A stretch of DNA of 64,000 nt from Deltaproteobacteria bacterium. GTDB taxonomy: Bacteria > Myxococcota_A > UBA796 > GCA-2862545. A program made the translations under genes and the position numbers. Of the stretch, positions 18,117 through 26,816 are shown one piece after another (the first letter of the stretch is position 1; each line of letters begins with the position of its first letter). The DNA lies in the NCBI GenBank assembly GCA_006226595.1, contig SBGP01000092.1, positions 62,001 to 126,000 on the forward strand, given 5' to 3'. A model generated the notes under the pieces. The model saw only the letters and a program-made list of their open reading frames with translations. It was not told the DNA's origin and searched no databases.

Positions 18117-19007
18117 ATGCTGCCCACCGCACACATCCAGATCCTCCGAGGGCCCGAGGCGGCGCTCGATGCGCCCCCCACCCTGCTCGTCGAGGTGCCG
18201 CACGGCGCCGACCGCATGGCTCACTACGAGGCGGTGGCGAGCGCGCTGAACGGCTCGCTGCCCCGCGATCTGCACCACTTTTTCTGCGTGAACACCGACG
18301 TCGGCGCGTGGCAGCTGGGCGTGGCCGTCGCCGAGGCCCTCGTCGCAAGCAACCCGACCCTCGTCGTCCAGTTGATCCGATGCCTGGTGCCGCGCACCTT
18401 CATCGACACCAACCGCGTGCCCGACGCAGGCGGAGATCTGACCCGGGGCGGCGTGACCCCTGGCCTGCAGCCCTACATCCACGACCCCCACGACCAGGCT
18501 CTGCTGCGGGCCATGCACGCCGACTACACCGCCCAGGTCGAAGCGGCCTACGAGGCCGTGTGCGGCGCAGGCGGGCTCGCGTTCATCCCGCACACCTACG
18601 GTCCGGTGACGATGGGCATCGACCGGGTCGACGACGACATCGTCGACAAGCTGCACTGGGCACTGGCCCCCGAGCGCGCCGACCGCTGGCCGGTACGCGC
18701 CGAGGTCGACCTCATCCACCACGATGCGGACGGCCAGAGCCTCGCTCCGCACGGCATGATCGAGTCGCTCGTCAACGCCCTCGCCGACGTCGCCCAGGTC
18801 GAGGAGAACGGCGCCTACTGGCTACACCCGAGCACCATGGGCGCACGCTGGTCCACCCGCTACCCGGCCCAGGTGCTGACGCTCGAGGTGCGCCGGGACC
18901 TGCTCGTCGCCGAGTGGACGCCATTCGCGGAGATGACCGTCGTACCGCAGAAGGTCGCTCGGTTTGCCGCGCCCATCGCGGAGGTTCTCGCGGACGCCAC
19001 GCGGTAG
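18117..19007 (+). CDS. N-formylglutamate amidohydrolase family protein
   Basis: A 296-residue zinc hydrolase-like protein of the N-formylglutamate amidohydrolase family. Recognisable pieces are VEVPHGAD near residue 23, the NTDVGA segment, and DTNRVPDAG near residue 100, where the family keeps metal and substrate residues. No hut genes for histidine breakdown are near, so the substrate may differ from formylglutamate. The ATG at 18117 is preceded by only a weak GGATAGG. The next gene starts 26 bases downstream with its own strong ribosome site. Confidence 0.8.
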   Translation: MLPTAHIQILRGPEAALDAPPTLLVEVPHGADRMAHYEAVASALNGSLPRDLHHFFCVNTDVGAWQLGVAVAEALVASNPTLVVQLIRCLVPRTFIDTNRVPDAGGDLTRGGVTPGLQPYIHDPHDQALLRAMHADYTAQVEAAYEAVCGAGGLAFIPHTYGPVTMGIDRVDDDIVDKLHWALAPERADRWPVRAEVDLIHHDADGQSLAPHGMIESLVNALADVAQVEENGAYWLHPSTMGARWSTRYPAQVLTLEVRRDLLVAEWTPFAEMTVVPQKVARFAAPIAEVLADATR

Positions 19008-19033
19008 ACTCGGCCGTCTCCCAGGAGGAGCGG

Positions 19034-19984
19034 TTGAGCGCCCTGCCGTCCGTCATTGCCGTGACCGGAGCCTCCGGTCACCTCGGTCGCGCCGTCGTCG
19101 ACGCCCTGTTGGCGCGAGACGAGGTGCACCGCATCGTCTGCATCGACCGGGTGCCCTTCCCCAGGGACGATGCCCGCCTGCACTCGGTCACACGGGACAT
19201 TCGCGATCCGGCGCTCGCGAAGGAGCTCGAGGGCTGCGAGACGGTCGTGCACCTCGCGTTCATCGTCGAGGTCGGCTCGCGCGACGCCAGCGAGGTGGAG
19301 TCGATCAACATCGACGGCAGCCAGAACGTCTTCGACGCCGCCGTCGCCGCCGGGGTCGACCACCTCGTACACCTGTCGAGCGTCTCAGCCTACGGATTCC
19401 ACGCCGAGAACGCCGATCGCATGCTCACCGAAGACGCACCGCTTCGCGGCAACGACGACTTCTACTACTCGCGCACCAAGACCGCCGTGGAACGCTTGCT
19501 CGACGAGGTCCAGGGGCGGGTTCCGGCGCTGCGCATCTGCCGACTACGCCCGACGACCTTCCTGGCGACGCGATCGGACCGGGTCACCGCAGCGTCGCTG
19601 TTCGGACCGCTGTGGATCGCGTCGAGCACGGGTCCAGCCTGCCAGATGCTCCACCAGGACGATGTGGTCGACGCTCTCGTGAAGGTCCTCGAGCTGCGGA
19701 GCACGGGCGCGTTCAACCTCGCCCCGCGAGACGCCTTGCCGCCGCGGGAGTGGGGGTACGCCCTCGACAAGCCGACGATCACGCTCCCGGTCTGGCTCAT
19801 CGATCGCCTGCTCGCGCTGCTGTACTTCCTGCGGCTCAGCGACATGGACCCACAGTGGCTGCGGCTCTCGAACCGCGTGGCCATCAACGTGGACGCGACA
19901 AGAGCCCGTGATGAGCTCGGGTGGCAGCCGCGCCACGACACGACCCGCGACGCTCTGAGGGCGATTGCCGGCCTCGAGCCCTAG
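19034..19984 (+). CDS. NAD-dependent epimerase/dehydratase (extended SDR)
   Basis: A 316-residue extended short-chain dehydrogenase. The Rossmann motif TGASGHLG is at about residues 10-17, the catalytic Tyr and Lys are in YYSRTK near residue 157, and the Ser of the triad is in LSSVSAYG. The TTG at 19034 is chosen because AGGAGGAG lies just upstream and the TGASGHLG motif then sits near the N-terminus as usual. Nucleotide-sugar epimerases, dihydroflavonol reductases and similar enzymes share this pattern; the substrate is open. Probably co-transcribed with the upstream amidohydrolase gene. Confidence 0.85.
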   Translation: MSALPSVIAVTGASGHLGRAVVDALLARDEVHRIVCIDRVPFPRDDARLHSVTRDIRDPALAKELEGCETVVHLAFIVEVGSRDASEVESINIDGSQNVFDAAVAAGVDHLVHLSSVSAYGFHAENADRMLTEDAPLRGNDDFYYSRTKTAVERLLDEVQGRVPALRICRLRPTTFLATRSDRVTAASLFGPLWIASSTGPACQMLHQDDVVDALVKVLELRSTGAFNLAPRDALPPREWGYALDKPTITLPVWLIDRLLALLYFLRLSDMDPQWLRLSNRVAINVDATRARDELGWQPRHDTTRDALRAIAGLEP

Positions 19985-20099
19985 GCCAGCACCCAGCACA
20001 GATCAACACCTGTTGCGCAGAGAACGCTAACCGACATGTGTCGCCCGTCTGTGCAAGATGCGAGGGAACCCGAGACGGTGTCGGCAGTCGAAGCGGCAC

Positions 20100-20627
20100 A
20101 TGCTGCTCCTGTCCCTCGCCCTCGCCTTCGCCGAGCCGCCCGCCGAGAACCCGCACGGTCCCGCGCTGGTCGCCGAGGCCGAGCGCTACCTGGGCATCCC
20201 GTATGCGTTCGCGAGTGAGCCGCCGCGCACGATGAACTGCCTCAACCTCGTGTACGAGCCCTATCGGACCGTGTTTCGTGAGAAGGGCGTGGCCTACGAG
20301 GTGGACCCAATCGCGATGATTCACGACCGCCACCTCGGCGAGCCCGTTCCCGGTCTGTCTCCGGTGCTCCGCGCGGACCTGGACGCGGCCACACTCGCGC
20401 GGCTGCAGCCCGGCGACCTCGTGTACTTCCTGGTCGAGGGGTACGACGAAGGCTGTCCACGGTGCCGCGTGACCACAATCGACGGGAAGGGGTACGGCGG
20501 CTGGCACACCGCCATGTCCGCGGGTGGCGCTGCCATCGTGCACGCCAAGCCCGGCGGCGTGGTCTCCCGCGACACCTTGGACGCCGTTGCGTTCGACGCC
20601 CTGTGGGTGTCGCGACGCGTGCGCTGA
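20100..20627 (+). CDS. Secreted NlpC/P60-like peptidase or amidase
   Basis: A 175-residue exported protein with a short hydrophobic leader starting at the ATG at 20100. The mature part fits a small NlpC/P60-type papain-like fold. It has AERYLGIPYAF, a candidate nucleophile Cys in NCLNLVYEP at about residue 43, a QPGDLVYF strand and a candidate His in GGWHTAMS. Such enzymes cut peptidoglycan stem peptides, though some act on other amides. The catalytic assignment is inferred from order and spacing only. It ends just before a hairpin shared with the convergent AIM24 operon. Confidence 0.6.
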   Translation: MLLLSLALAFAEPPAENPHGPALVAEAERYLGIPYAFASEPPRTMNCLNLVYEPYRTVFREKGVAYEVDPIAMIHDRHLGEPVPGLSPVLRADLDAATLARLQPGDLVYFLVEGYDEGCPRCRVTTIDGKGYGGWHTAMSAGGAAIVHAKPGGVVSRDTLDAVAFDALWVSRRVR

Positions 20628-20656
20628 GCGCGGGCTCCAGAGCCGGAGCCCCGCGC
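20628..20656. terminator. Hairpin between convergent genes
   Basis: An 11-bp stem with one bulged C (GCGCGGGCTCC at 20628-20638 against GGAGCCCCGCGC at 20645-20656) fills the gap between the NlpC-like gene and the last AIM24 gene. It is suited to end both transcripts. There is no T-run. Confidence 0.55.
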
Positions 20657-20658
20657 GA

Positions 20659-21327
20659 TCAGTTCTTGTTCTGGACGCGTCGGAACGGGTGCAGGAAGCC
20701 CGCGAGCGCCGGCGCGTTGCGGGTCTGGATCCACAGCCGGCCGGTGCCCGAGAACTGGCACACCAGGCCCTCGGACGAGAAGAACAGGCTCTTGAGGCCG
20801 CCCGACTTGCGCACCTGGAAGGTGAGGCTCTCGTCGAAGGCCACGATGTGGCTGGTGTCGACCGTGTAGCCGCCCTGGACGTCGACCTGGTGGATGGCGC
20901 CGTAGGAGCTGATCCACAGGTCGCCCTGGCCTTCACAGCGGAGCATGATCAGCCCTTCGCCGCCGAAGAAGGTCTTGGCACCGCCCCACTTCGCGCTGAC
21001 CTCGATACCCGGCGTGCTCGCGAGATAGGACCCGCGCTGCACGACCACGGCACCGCTCACCGGGATGTGCTCCATGTCGCCGGGCTGGGAAGGCGCGACG
21101 TCGAGTCGCTGGCCCGCCCCGGTGCCGGTGTAGGTGTTGAGGAACACGCTCTCGCCGCCCAGGGCGCGCTTGGCGGCGCCGAAGATGCCGCCCTGCATGT
21201 TGGTGTCCATCTTGAGCGCGGGGTCCATGCCCATCATCGCGCCCGCCTCGGTGACCACGGCCTCGCCCTCGTCGAGGAGGACGTGCAGGGACGCGAAGTC
21301 CGGCTTGTTGCGAATCTCGTGCTGCAT
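20659..21327 (-). CDS. AIM24-family protein, paralogue 1
   Basis: A 222-residue protein of the AIM24 (TIGR00266) family, a beta-barrel-like fold found widely in bacteria with no settled biochemical role. Repeated short strands and the motifs FGGEGLIMLR, VDTSHIVAFDESLTF and GRLWIQTRN are shared with the two paralogues upstream. There is no signal peptide, so it is cytoplasmic. It is the third gene of a three-gene operon and starts 9 bases after paralogue 2, with AGGAGG upstream. It ends with a basic FRRVQNKN tail that the others lack. Confidence 0.85.
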   Translation of the reverse strand: MQHEIRNKPDFASLHVLLDEGEAVVTEAGAMMGMDPALKMDTNMQGGIFGAAKRALGGESVFLNTYTGTGAGQRLDVAPSQPGDMEHIPVSGAVVVQRGSYLASTPGIEVSAKWGGAKTFFGGEGLIMLRCEGQGDLWISSYGAIHQVDVQGGYTVDTSHIVAFDESLTFQVRKSGGLKSLFFSSEGLVCQFSGTGRLWIQTRNAPALAGFLHPFRRVQNKN

Positions 21328-21336
21328 CGCTTCCTC

Positions 21337-22029
21337 CTATGCGCGGGGCGGCAGCTTGCCGCCGATGAGTTCACCGAAGCCCTGGGGATTCCGGGTCTGG
21401 ATCCACAGCTTGCCGGTGCCGGAGAAGCGGCACACCAGGCCCTCTCCACCGAAGATGAAGGCCTTGATGCCGCCCCCGAAGCGCGTCACCTTGAAGGTCA
21501 GGCTGTCCTCGAAGGCCACGATGTGGCCGGTGTCGACGATGTACTCGCCCTCGACGTCGATCTCTCGGATGCCGCCGAACGAGTTGAACACCAGGGGGCC
21601 CGTGCCGCTCGCCTTGAGCATGATCAAGCCCTCGCCGCCGAAGAAGGACTTGGCGCCGCCCCACTTCGCGTCGATCTCGACGTCCTTGCCGCTGCACAGG
21701 TACGCCGTGGACTGGAGCACCATGGTGTTGCCTGCCAGGTCGCACTGGACCACGTCGCCGCAGTGCGTGGGCGCGAAGGTGACCTCGCCCGCGCTACCCT
21801 CGGCGGTGAAGTGGTTCTGGAAGAAGGACTCGCCGGCCACCATGCGCTTTAGGCCGCTCATCAGGCCGCCGAGCAGGCCTTGGCCCTCCTTCTTCTTGGT
21901 GGTGGTCTCCATCTTCACGTGGGTGTCCATGGAGACCATGGCACCACCCTCGGCGACGACGGTCTCGCCGGGCTGAAGGTGGACGACGGCCAGCGCATAG
22001 GCGGGCCCGTGCTGAATATCGATGTTCAT
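21337..22029 (-). CDS. AIM24-family protein, paralogue 2
   Basis: A 230-residue AIM24-family protein, middle gene of the operon. It is the closest relative of paralogue 1 here: FFGGEGLIMLK, VDTGHIVAFEDSLTF and GKLWIQTRN match almost letter for letter. A Lys-rich loop (TTTKKKEGQ) near residue 45 and the following GLLGGLMSGLKRMVAGESFF segment are its own. The ATG at 22029 has AGGAGGGCC upstream and lies 8 bases after the stop of paralogue 3. Biochemical role unknown; a homo- or hetero-oligomer with its neighbours is plausible. Confidence 0.85.
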   Translation of the reverse strand: MNIDIQHGPAYALAVVHLQPGETVVAEGGAMVSMDTHVKMETTTKKKEGQGLLGGLMSGLKRMVAGESFFQNHFTAEGSAGEVTFAPTHCGDVVQCDLAGNTMVLQSTAYLCSGKDVEIDAKWGGAKSFFGGEGLIMLKASGTGPLVFNSFGGIREIDVEGEYIVDTGHIVAFEDSLTFKVTRFGGGIKAFIFGGEGLVCRFSGTGKLWIQTRNPQGFGELIGGKLPPRA

Positions 22030-22037
22030 CGGCCCTC

Positions 22038-22736
22038 CTACGGCAGAAGCGGGGTGATCCAGGAGATGAAGCTCCCGAGGTTTCGAGTCTGCAGCCAGAG
22101 CGTGCCCTTGCCCTCGAACTCGAGCACGAGGCCCTCGCCGGAGAGCAGGGTGGACTTCCAGCCGCCGACGCGCTTGGCGCGGTGCTTCACGTCCCCTTCG
22201 AAGGCGACGACGTGCCCGCTGTCGACGACGTACTTGCCGTCGAGCTCCATCTTCTCGATGGCGCCGTAGGCGTTGATGAGCAGCTTTCCGGCCTTTCCTC
22301 GGCACTTGAGGAAGAACGCGCCCTCGCCGTTGAACAGCATGGAGAAGCCGCCCCACACGAGCTCGACGTCGACGTCCGGGGTGGACGCGAGGTAGCTGGA
22401 GGCCTGGACGGTGATGGCCTTGCCCTCGGCCATGTCGACCTCGACCACGTCGCCGACGAGGGAAGGCGCGAGCATGACCTGCTGCCCGTCCTCGCGCGCC
22501 TTGAAGTGGTTGACGAACATCGACTCACCCGCGAGGAACTTCCGTGCGAGGCCAGCGAGCGCCGCCTTGAGGAAGCCCACGAAGCCGCTCTTTCCGGCGC
22601 CGTTGAAGGTGGTGTCCACGAGCACGCCGGTCGACATCGCGACCATCGCCCCGCTCTCGGCAATGAGCTTCTCGCCCTTGCTCATGGTGACCACCGCCAT
22701 CCCGTAGGACGGGCGGGAGTCCAACTCGATCTCCAT
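22038..22736 (-). CDS. AIM24-family protein, paralogue 3
   Basis: A 232-residue AIM24-family protein and the first gene of the operon. It is the most diverged copy: the FNGEGAFFLKC and VDSGHVVAFEGDV segments replace the motifs of the other two, and the tail is SFISWITPLLP. The start at 22736 (MEIELDSRP) is chosen because GGAGGA lies directly upstream and the N-terminus then matches its paralogues. The frame stays open far upstream through a tandem repeat, but that extension has no family likeness. Confidence 0.83.
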   Translation of the reverse strand: MEIELDSRPSYGMAVVTMSKGEKLIAESGAMVAMSTGVLVDTTFNGAGKSGFVGFLKAALAGLARKFLAGESMFVNHFKAREDGQQVMLAPSLVGDVVEVDMAEGKAITVQASSYLASTPDVDVELVWGGFSMLFNGEGAFFLKCRGKAGKLLINAYGAIEKMELDGKYVVDSGHVVAFEGDVKHRAKRVGGWKSTLLSGEGLVLEFEGKGTLWLQTRNLGSFISWITPLLP

Positions 22737-23285
22737 GGATCCTCCGAGCACCGCGGTCGGCTCGTGCCAGAACCCCGCTTGCTGTGCGGGCACACGTTCC
22801 ATCGCGGGAAGGCGAAAAGTCAACAGGTCGCGCCATTCTGCCTGTGGGGCCCACCGCGTGCACCGTGCGGAACGCGCGCGCGGGGCATCGGACCTGTCGA
22901 ACGCCGCAGTCTCTTCGTCGGTATTCGTCGATTTCCGACGGTTTTCGGGGGTCTGACACCCCTGTGGGGTCTGACCCTCGAGGGGGGTCTGACCCCCGGG
23001 TGGGGTCAGACCCCCGGGTGGGGTCAGACCCATGCAGATCCGCTCACCGCCGCTTTCCGCCAGCGAACACCACGCCGACCGACGCGGTCGCTCGCGTCAG
23101 AAACACCCGCGAACCCGGAGGTCTGGGACCGCTCCTGGCACGTCGTCTGCTCAGCCCCCAAGGGGAAAGGGGCCCCGTCGCACCCCGACGGGACCCCCGA
23201 AAGCCTCGAGCAATGCCGAAGCACCGTCCGCCTTCCCGGCACCACCCGAGGGTGGATACGCACGGACGGCTCCCTCCCTGGAGAA
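22737..23285. other. Gene-poor stretch upstream of the AIM24 operon
   Basis: About 550 bases without a convincing gene. It should hold the AIM24 operon promoter (near 22737-22945) and contains the 18-bp tandem repeat at 22948-23033. The part from 23040 to 23285 shows no recognisable structure beyond the end of the next gene. Confidence 0.6.
22948..23033. repeat. Tandem repeat, five 18-bp units with palindromic core
   Basis: Units start at 22948, 22966, 22984, 23002 and 23020, exactly 18 bases apart. Each opens with GGGGTCTGAC or GGGGTCAGAC and runs into CCC, giving the palindromic core GGGTCWGACCC. Units 3 and 4 differ only in the central T/A. The first and last units are the most diverged. 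The array lies in the gene-poor stretch upstream of the AIM24 operon. Confidence 0.92.
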
Positions 23286-23954
23286 CTACGGGAGGGTGAA
23301 GTTCACGCGCGTCCAGGTCTGGCTGTTCGCGGACGAGTAGTAGGAGCAGCTGTCGGTCCACACCCACTCGGTGCCCTGCAGCACGCCCAGGTTGCTGCTG
23401 TTCCACGGGTGGTAGGTGCACAGCGACGGGGTGCTCCAGGTGCTGTCGTCGTAGGACGCGAGGTCCCAGCCAGCGCCCGGATTGGCGCCAGTGATCTTGC
23501 CGCCGAGGTCGTCGCTCGACTGCACGAGCACGCCGTCGACGTACAGCTGGTAGACGACGCCCACCGCGACGCGACCCACGTCCCAGGTGTAGATGCCGAA
23601 GGTGTGGTCGCCAGTCTCGAGGGTCTCGACCCGCTCGTTGGCGTAGGACCACCACTGCTCGCCGTTCTCGAAGGCGTAGGGGGCGCCATCGAGGCTCACC
23701 GCGACGCTGTCGTCACCGGAGTACACGAAGCGAACCTCGTACTCGGTGATCTCGCACGGCGGCTCTTCGCCGGTGGCGGCGAAGAAGTTGTTCGCGACCG
23801 CGTCACAGGCCTGCGCGTTCGCGTTCGGGTCCTCGTCGCAGTCCATGGCCTCGCAGTACGCGTTGCACAGGCCGTAGGCCTGGCCGCTGTAGTCGGCGCA
23901 GTCGCCGGTCGAGGGGTTCGCGGATGCAGAGAGGGCAAGGGACAGAAGCAGCAC
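23286..23954 (-). CDS. Secreted protein of unknown function with Cys-rich N-terminal part
   Basis: A 222-residue exported protein with a GTG start at 23954 (GGAGG upstream) and a short leader ending ALSASA. The first 70 mature residues hold six Cys (in DCADYSG, LCNAYCEAMDC, ACDAV, PPCEIT), likely disulfide-bonded. The remainder is beta-rich and aromatic (EQWWSYAN, STWSTPSLCTYHPW), with a lectin- or carbohydrate-domain look but no definite match. It follows the PHP-type lipoprotein gene by 122 bases and is separated from it by a hairpin. No function is proposed. Confidence 0.7.
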   Translation of the reverse strand: MLLLSLALSASANPSTGDCADYSGQAYGLCNAYCEAMDCDEDPNANAQACDAVANNFFAATGEEPPCEITEYEVRFVYSGDDSVAVSLDGAPYAFENGEQWWSYANERVETLETGDHTFGIYTWDVGRVAVGVVYQLYVDGVLVQSSDDLGGKITGANPGAGWDLASYDDSTWSTPSLCTYHPWNSSNLGVLQGTEWVWTDSCSYYSSANSQTWTRVNFTLP

Positions 23955-24032
23955 GAAGCCTCCAGGGCTTGGGTTCGCCGCCCTCGTATGCGGGGCCCCC
24001 TCACCTGGAATCCAACGCTGATCTCACACGCC

Positions 24033-24061
24033 CGTCGATCCTCTCGTTTAGCGGATCGACG
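24033..24061 (-). terminator. Hairpin after the PHP-type lipoprotein gene
   Basis: A perfect 9-bp stem (CGTCGATCC at 24033-24041 against GGATCGACG at 24053-24061) with an 11-base loop lies 16 bases after the stop on the minus strand. There is no T-run; a terminator or RNA-end stabiliser is inferred. Confidence 0.5.
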
Positions 24062-24076
24062 ACGCGCCCCCCGCGG

Positions 24077-26701
24077 CTACCTCACGTCGTAGGCACACAC
24101 CCGCCCGCCCGGGGCCGTCCACCCGTCGCCCTCAGCGTCGACGAAGATGGCGCTGGTCATCACTCGCGGCACGCCGGTCGGGTTGAAGTTCGGCAACCCG
24201 TCCGGGTACCGCCCGGTCCCGAAGGCCGCGACCGTGACCTGGCTGTCGGCGGTGATGTCCACCGTCACCGCCTCGTCGAGCTTCACGATGGCCGCGGGAT
24301 CGCTGACCTCGAGGCGCGCGACCTCGTCGCAGTTCACGAACACCAGAGCGTGCGTGACGTCGATCTCCGGGATGGCCTCCACATGCACGTTCAGCGACAG
24401 GGCGCCGCTCCCGACCACCTCGTCGCCCGGGCCCGCGCCGTTGATGTCGACTCGCGCGAAGGCTCCGGAGCTCACCATGATCGCGCCGTCCTTGTAGGAC
24501 TGCACCACCTCGCTCGCGTCGAGCTCGGCGGGCACGTCGGTGCTGCTCGCGAAGTAGGTCCGCGGGAAGCCCGTCTGGTCGCCGCCATGGTCGTCGCTGC
24601 AGCCGGCAGGCACGATGCGGTGACCGGCATTGAGCAGGCTCTGCCACTTCTCGAACCGCGCGTTGCCGCCTTCGCCGTCGAAGATCACGCCGTGGCCGTT
24701 CATGACCTCGATGCCCTCGAAGTCCCAGGACCACACCTCGCCGCTCGCATCCCAGCCGAGCACCGTGGGATCGGTCATCTGGGGGGCGCCGGCGACGAAG
24801 TCCCAGCGAATCGCGTCCATGTAGTGCGGGTGGTTGAGGATGTTGATGCCGCCGTCGGTGCGCTCGTGCATCAGCGCGTAGATCCCGCCGATGTCCTTGG
24901 CGTACCAGGGGATGAACCCGCCACGCACGGTGTCGTCCGGCGAGGCCACCGGGAACATCGTCATGTGCTCGGGCATGGTCGCGGTGACCTCCTGGCCGAG
25001 CAGGTTGTTCACGTGGTCGCCGAGCCCCGCCTCCACGTCGTTCGCGAGCTGGTCGACGATGTGCTCGTGCTCGGTGTGCAGGACCACGTCCACGCCGTGG
25101 GCGGCGCCGTGAAGCAGCTGCGTCTTGCTCGGCACCCGGCTGTCGGGGCTGTACTCGCTGTGCACGTGCGTATCGATCGACATCCACCCGGTGGTGTCGA
25201 TGACGTGGGAAAGGCTGGCCTCGACGGTACCCGCGCCGTCCTCGGGGATGACCACCGTGCCCGTCGCCACGCTGTACTCATAGCCGCGGGTGACCGTGTA
25301 CTCCCAGGTGCCGGGCGCGAGTGGCTGGCTCCCCTCCCCGTTCACCCACACGGTCGCACGCTGGCCGTCGCCTCGCCGCAGCTGCACGCGCGCGGGGAGC
25401 GGGCCGTCGTCGCCAGTGACCGACACCTCGAGCAGCCCGCTCGGCCCCACCGCGAGGTCGACCGTGCCAACCGTGGGCTCGATGGCCACCGCCTCGACGA
25501 AGTCGCGTCCGTCGGCGACGACCGACAGGCCGTAGGCCCAGGTCTGCTCGTTCCATGCGGGAACGGTCATCACGAAGGCCCCCTCCGCGTCGGCCCACGC
25601 CTCGTCGAGCACCCCAGGACCGTCGCCCGCATCGGCCTCGAGTCGCACCCGCGCCCCCGGAACCGCGGTGCCCGCGGCATCGCGGACGACGCCCCGCACC
25701 TCGTGCAGCGCATAGGTCAGGTCGCGCACCGGCTCCGGGTTCACCGCGGCGAGGTGACGCGTCGCCGAAGGCCCGTCCGTCGCACCGATGGCGAGGAAGC
25801 TCGTGCGCCGCGTGTCGTCTCCCGGATCGAGCGCGATCGGCTCGAAGGTGGCGGTGTCCAGGTCCACCGCGACGTTGACACCCGAGAAGTACAGGAACCC
25901 GAGGTTGCCCTCTTCGGGCGCGTAGGCGTAGGCGCCCGCCCCGTCGCTGGCGACGACCCACGGCACGCCGGATTCGATGGTCAGCCCACCGAGGTTGATC
26001 GCGTTCGTCGGGAAGCGGTGGCGGTCGAGGGTGATGCCGTACTGCACGAGAAACGCGGAGAGCAGCTCGACATCTGCCTGCGCGTCGGCCGGGTTCGCGA
26101 AGGTCATCTCGATCTCGACCACGCTCGAGCCCGGCGCGAGGATGTAGTCGACGACGATGTCGACGCCGAAGCCACGACCGGCAACGCGGGTGTCCCCGTC
26201 CATCACCGCCGCCTTCTGCAGCTCGTTGTCGACCAACCAGTGCATGTCGTCGGTGCCGGTGGCGCGGACGATGGCGGCCCCGCCGTCGCTGCCGTCCGCG
26301 AGGACCTCGACCTGCTCGGCCCGGAAGCCCCGGAGCACGCTGTCGTTGATGTTGAGGAAGTTCAGATCGCCGATGACCAGGGCCATCTCGTCGAGCTTGT
26401 CCTCGGCCGCGGGCGCGCATCCGTTCATCGCCAGCGCATCGGCGATGATTCCTCCGTAGTACCAGTAGGTGCTGCCCTTGTCCGCCTCGGTGATCACCAC
26501 CGCCACCTGCTCGTTCGCGAGCAGGAAGTCTCCGCGGGTCCCGACGGCAGCGTCTCCGGGCAGCTTCGCGTCCACGCCGATCTGGCGGGCCAGCGACGCC
26601 CCTTCCGCGGGACATCCCTCCGCGAACAGGCCGTCACCAACGGGCAGTTCCTCCTGCTTCTTGCAGGCGGCGAGGACGAGGAGGAGGGGCAGTACGCGCA
26701 T
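24077..26701 (-). CDS. Large lipoprotein with PHP-type (CehA/McbA-like) metallohydrolase domain
   Basis: An 874-residue predicted lipoprotein (lipobox LAAC near residues 10-13). A long N-terminal beta-rich region (about 20-330) precedes a carboxypeptidase-regulatory-like domain (about 335-400). The C-terminal hydrolase carries PHP metal motifs: DTHVHSEYS (from about 510), a TEHEH segment, NHPH and CSDDHGG. Members of this CehA/McbA-like group include a carbaryl esterase, but most have unknown substrates. The location makes it a cell-surface or periplasmic hydrolase. The start has GGAGC upstream and lies 115 bases from a divergent DUF1801 gene. Confidence 0.82.
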   Translation of the reverse strand: MRVLPLLLVLAACKKQEELPVGDGLFAEGCPAEGASLARQIGVDAKLPGDAAVGTRGDFLLANEQVAVVITEADKGSTYWYYGGIIADALAMNGCAPAAEDKLDEMALVIGDLNFLNINDSVLRGFRAEQVEVLADGSDGGAAIVRATGTDDMHWLVDNELQKAAVMDGDTRVAGRGFGVDIVVDYILAPGSSVVEIEMTFANPADAQADVELLSAFLVQYGITLDRHRFPTNAINLGGLTIESGVPWVVASDGAGAYAYAPEEGNLGFLYFSGVNVAVDLDTATFEPIALDPGDDTRRTSFLAIGATDGPSATRHLAAVNPEPVRDLTYALHEVRGVVRDAAGTAVPGARVRLEADAGDGPGVLDEAWADAEGAFVMTVPAWNEQTWAYGLSVVADGRDFVEAVAIEPTVGTVDLAVGPSGLLEVSVTGDDGPLPARVQLRRGDGQRATVWVNGEGSQPLAPGTWEYTVTRGYEYSVATGTVVIPEDGAGTVEASLSHVIDTTGWMSIDTHVHSEYSPDSRVPSKTQLLHGAAHGVDVVLHTEHEHIVDQLANDVEAGLGDHVNNLLGQEVTATMPEHMTMFPVASPDDTVRGGFIPWYAKDIGGIYALMHERTDGGINILNHPHYMDAIRWDFVAGAPQMTDPTVLGWDASGEVWSWDFEGIEVMNGHGVIFDGEGGNARFEKWQSLLNAGHRIVPAGCSDDHGGDQTGFPRTYFASSTDVPAELDASEVVQSYKDGAIMVSSGAFARVDINGAGPGDEVVGSGALSLNVHVEAIPEIDVTHALVFVNCDEVARLEVSDPAAIVKLDEAVTVDITADSQVTVAAFGTGRYPDGLPNFNPTGVPRVMTSAIFVDAEGDGWTAPGGRVCAYDVR

Positions 26702-26816
26702 GGACGCTCCGTGACGGACACGAGGAGGCTGTCAGCCTATCGAAACGATTGACGGTCGTCAGCAGGGATACACACTCCTTGCGCCCCCTCGACCGCCTGC
26801 TTGCCACAGGGACCGC

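Noticed and set aside
22737-23033. N-terminal extension of the first AIM24 gene through the 18-bp repeat
   Set aside because: The extension has no likeness to AIM24 proteins, and a good ribosome site precedes the ATG at 22736.
22948-23033. CRISPR-like array
   Set aside because: Units are contiguous with no unique spacers and only 18 bases long, and no cas genes are present.
26749-26776. TTGACG followed by CACACT as a promoter of the DUF1801 gene
   Set aside because: The -10 match is poor at every allowed spacing.
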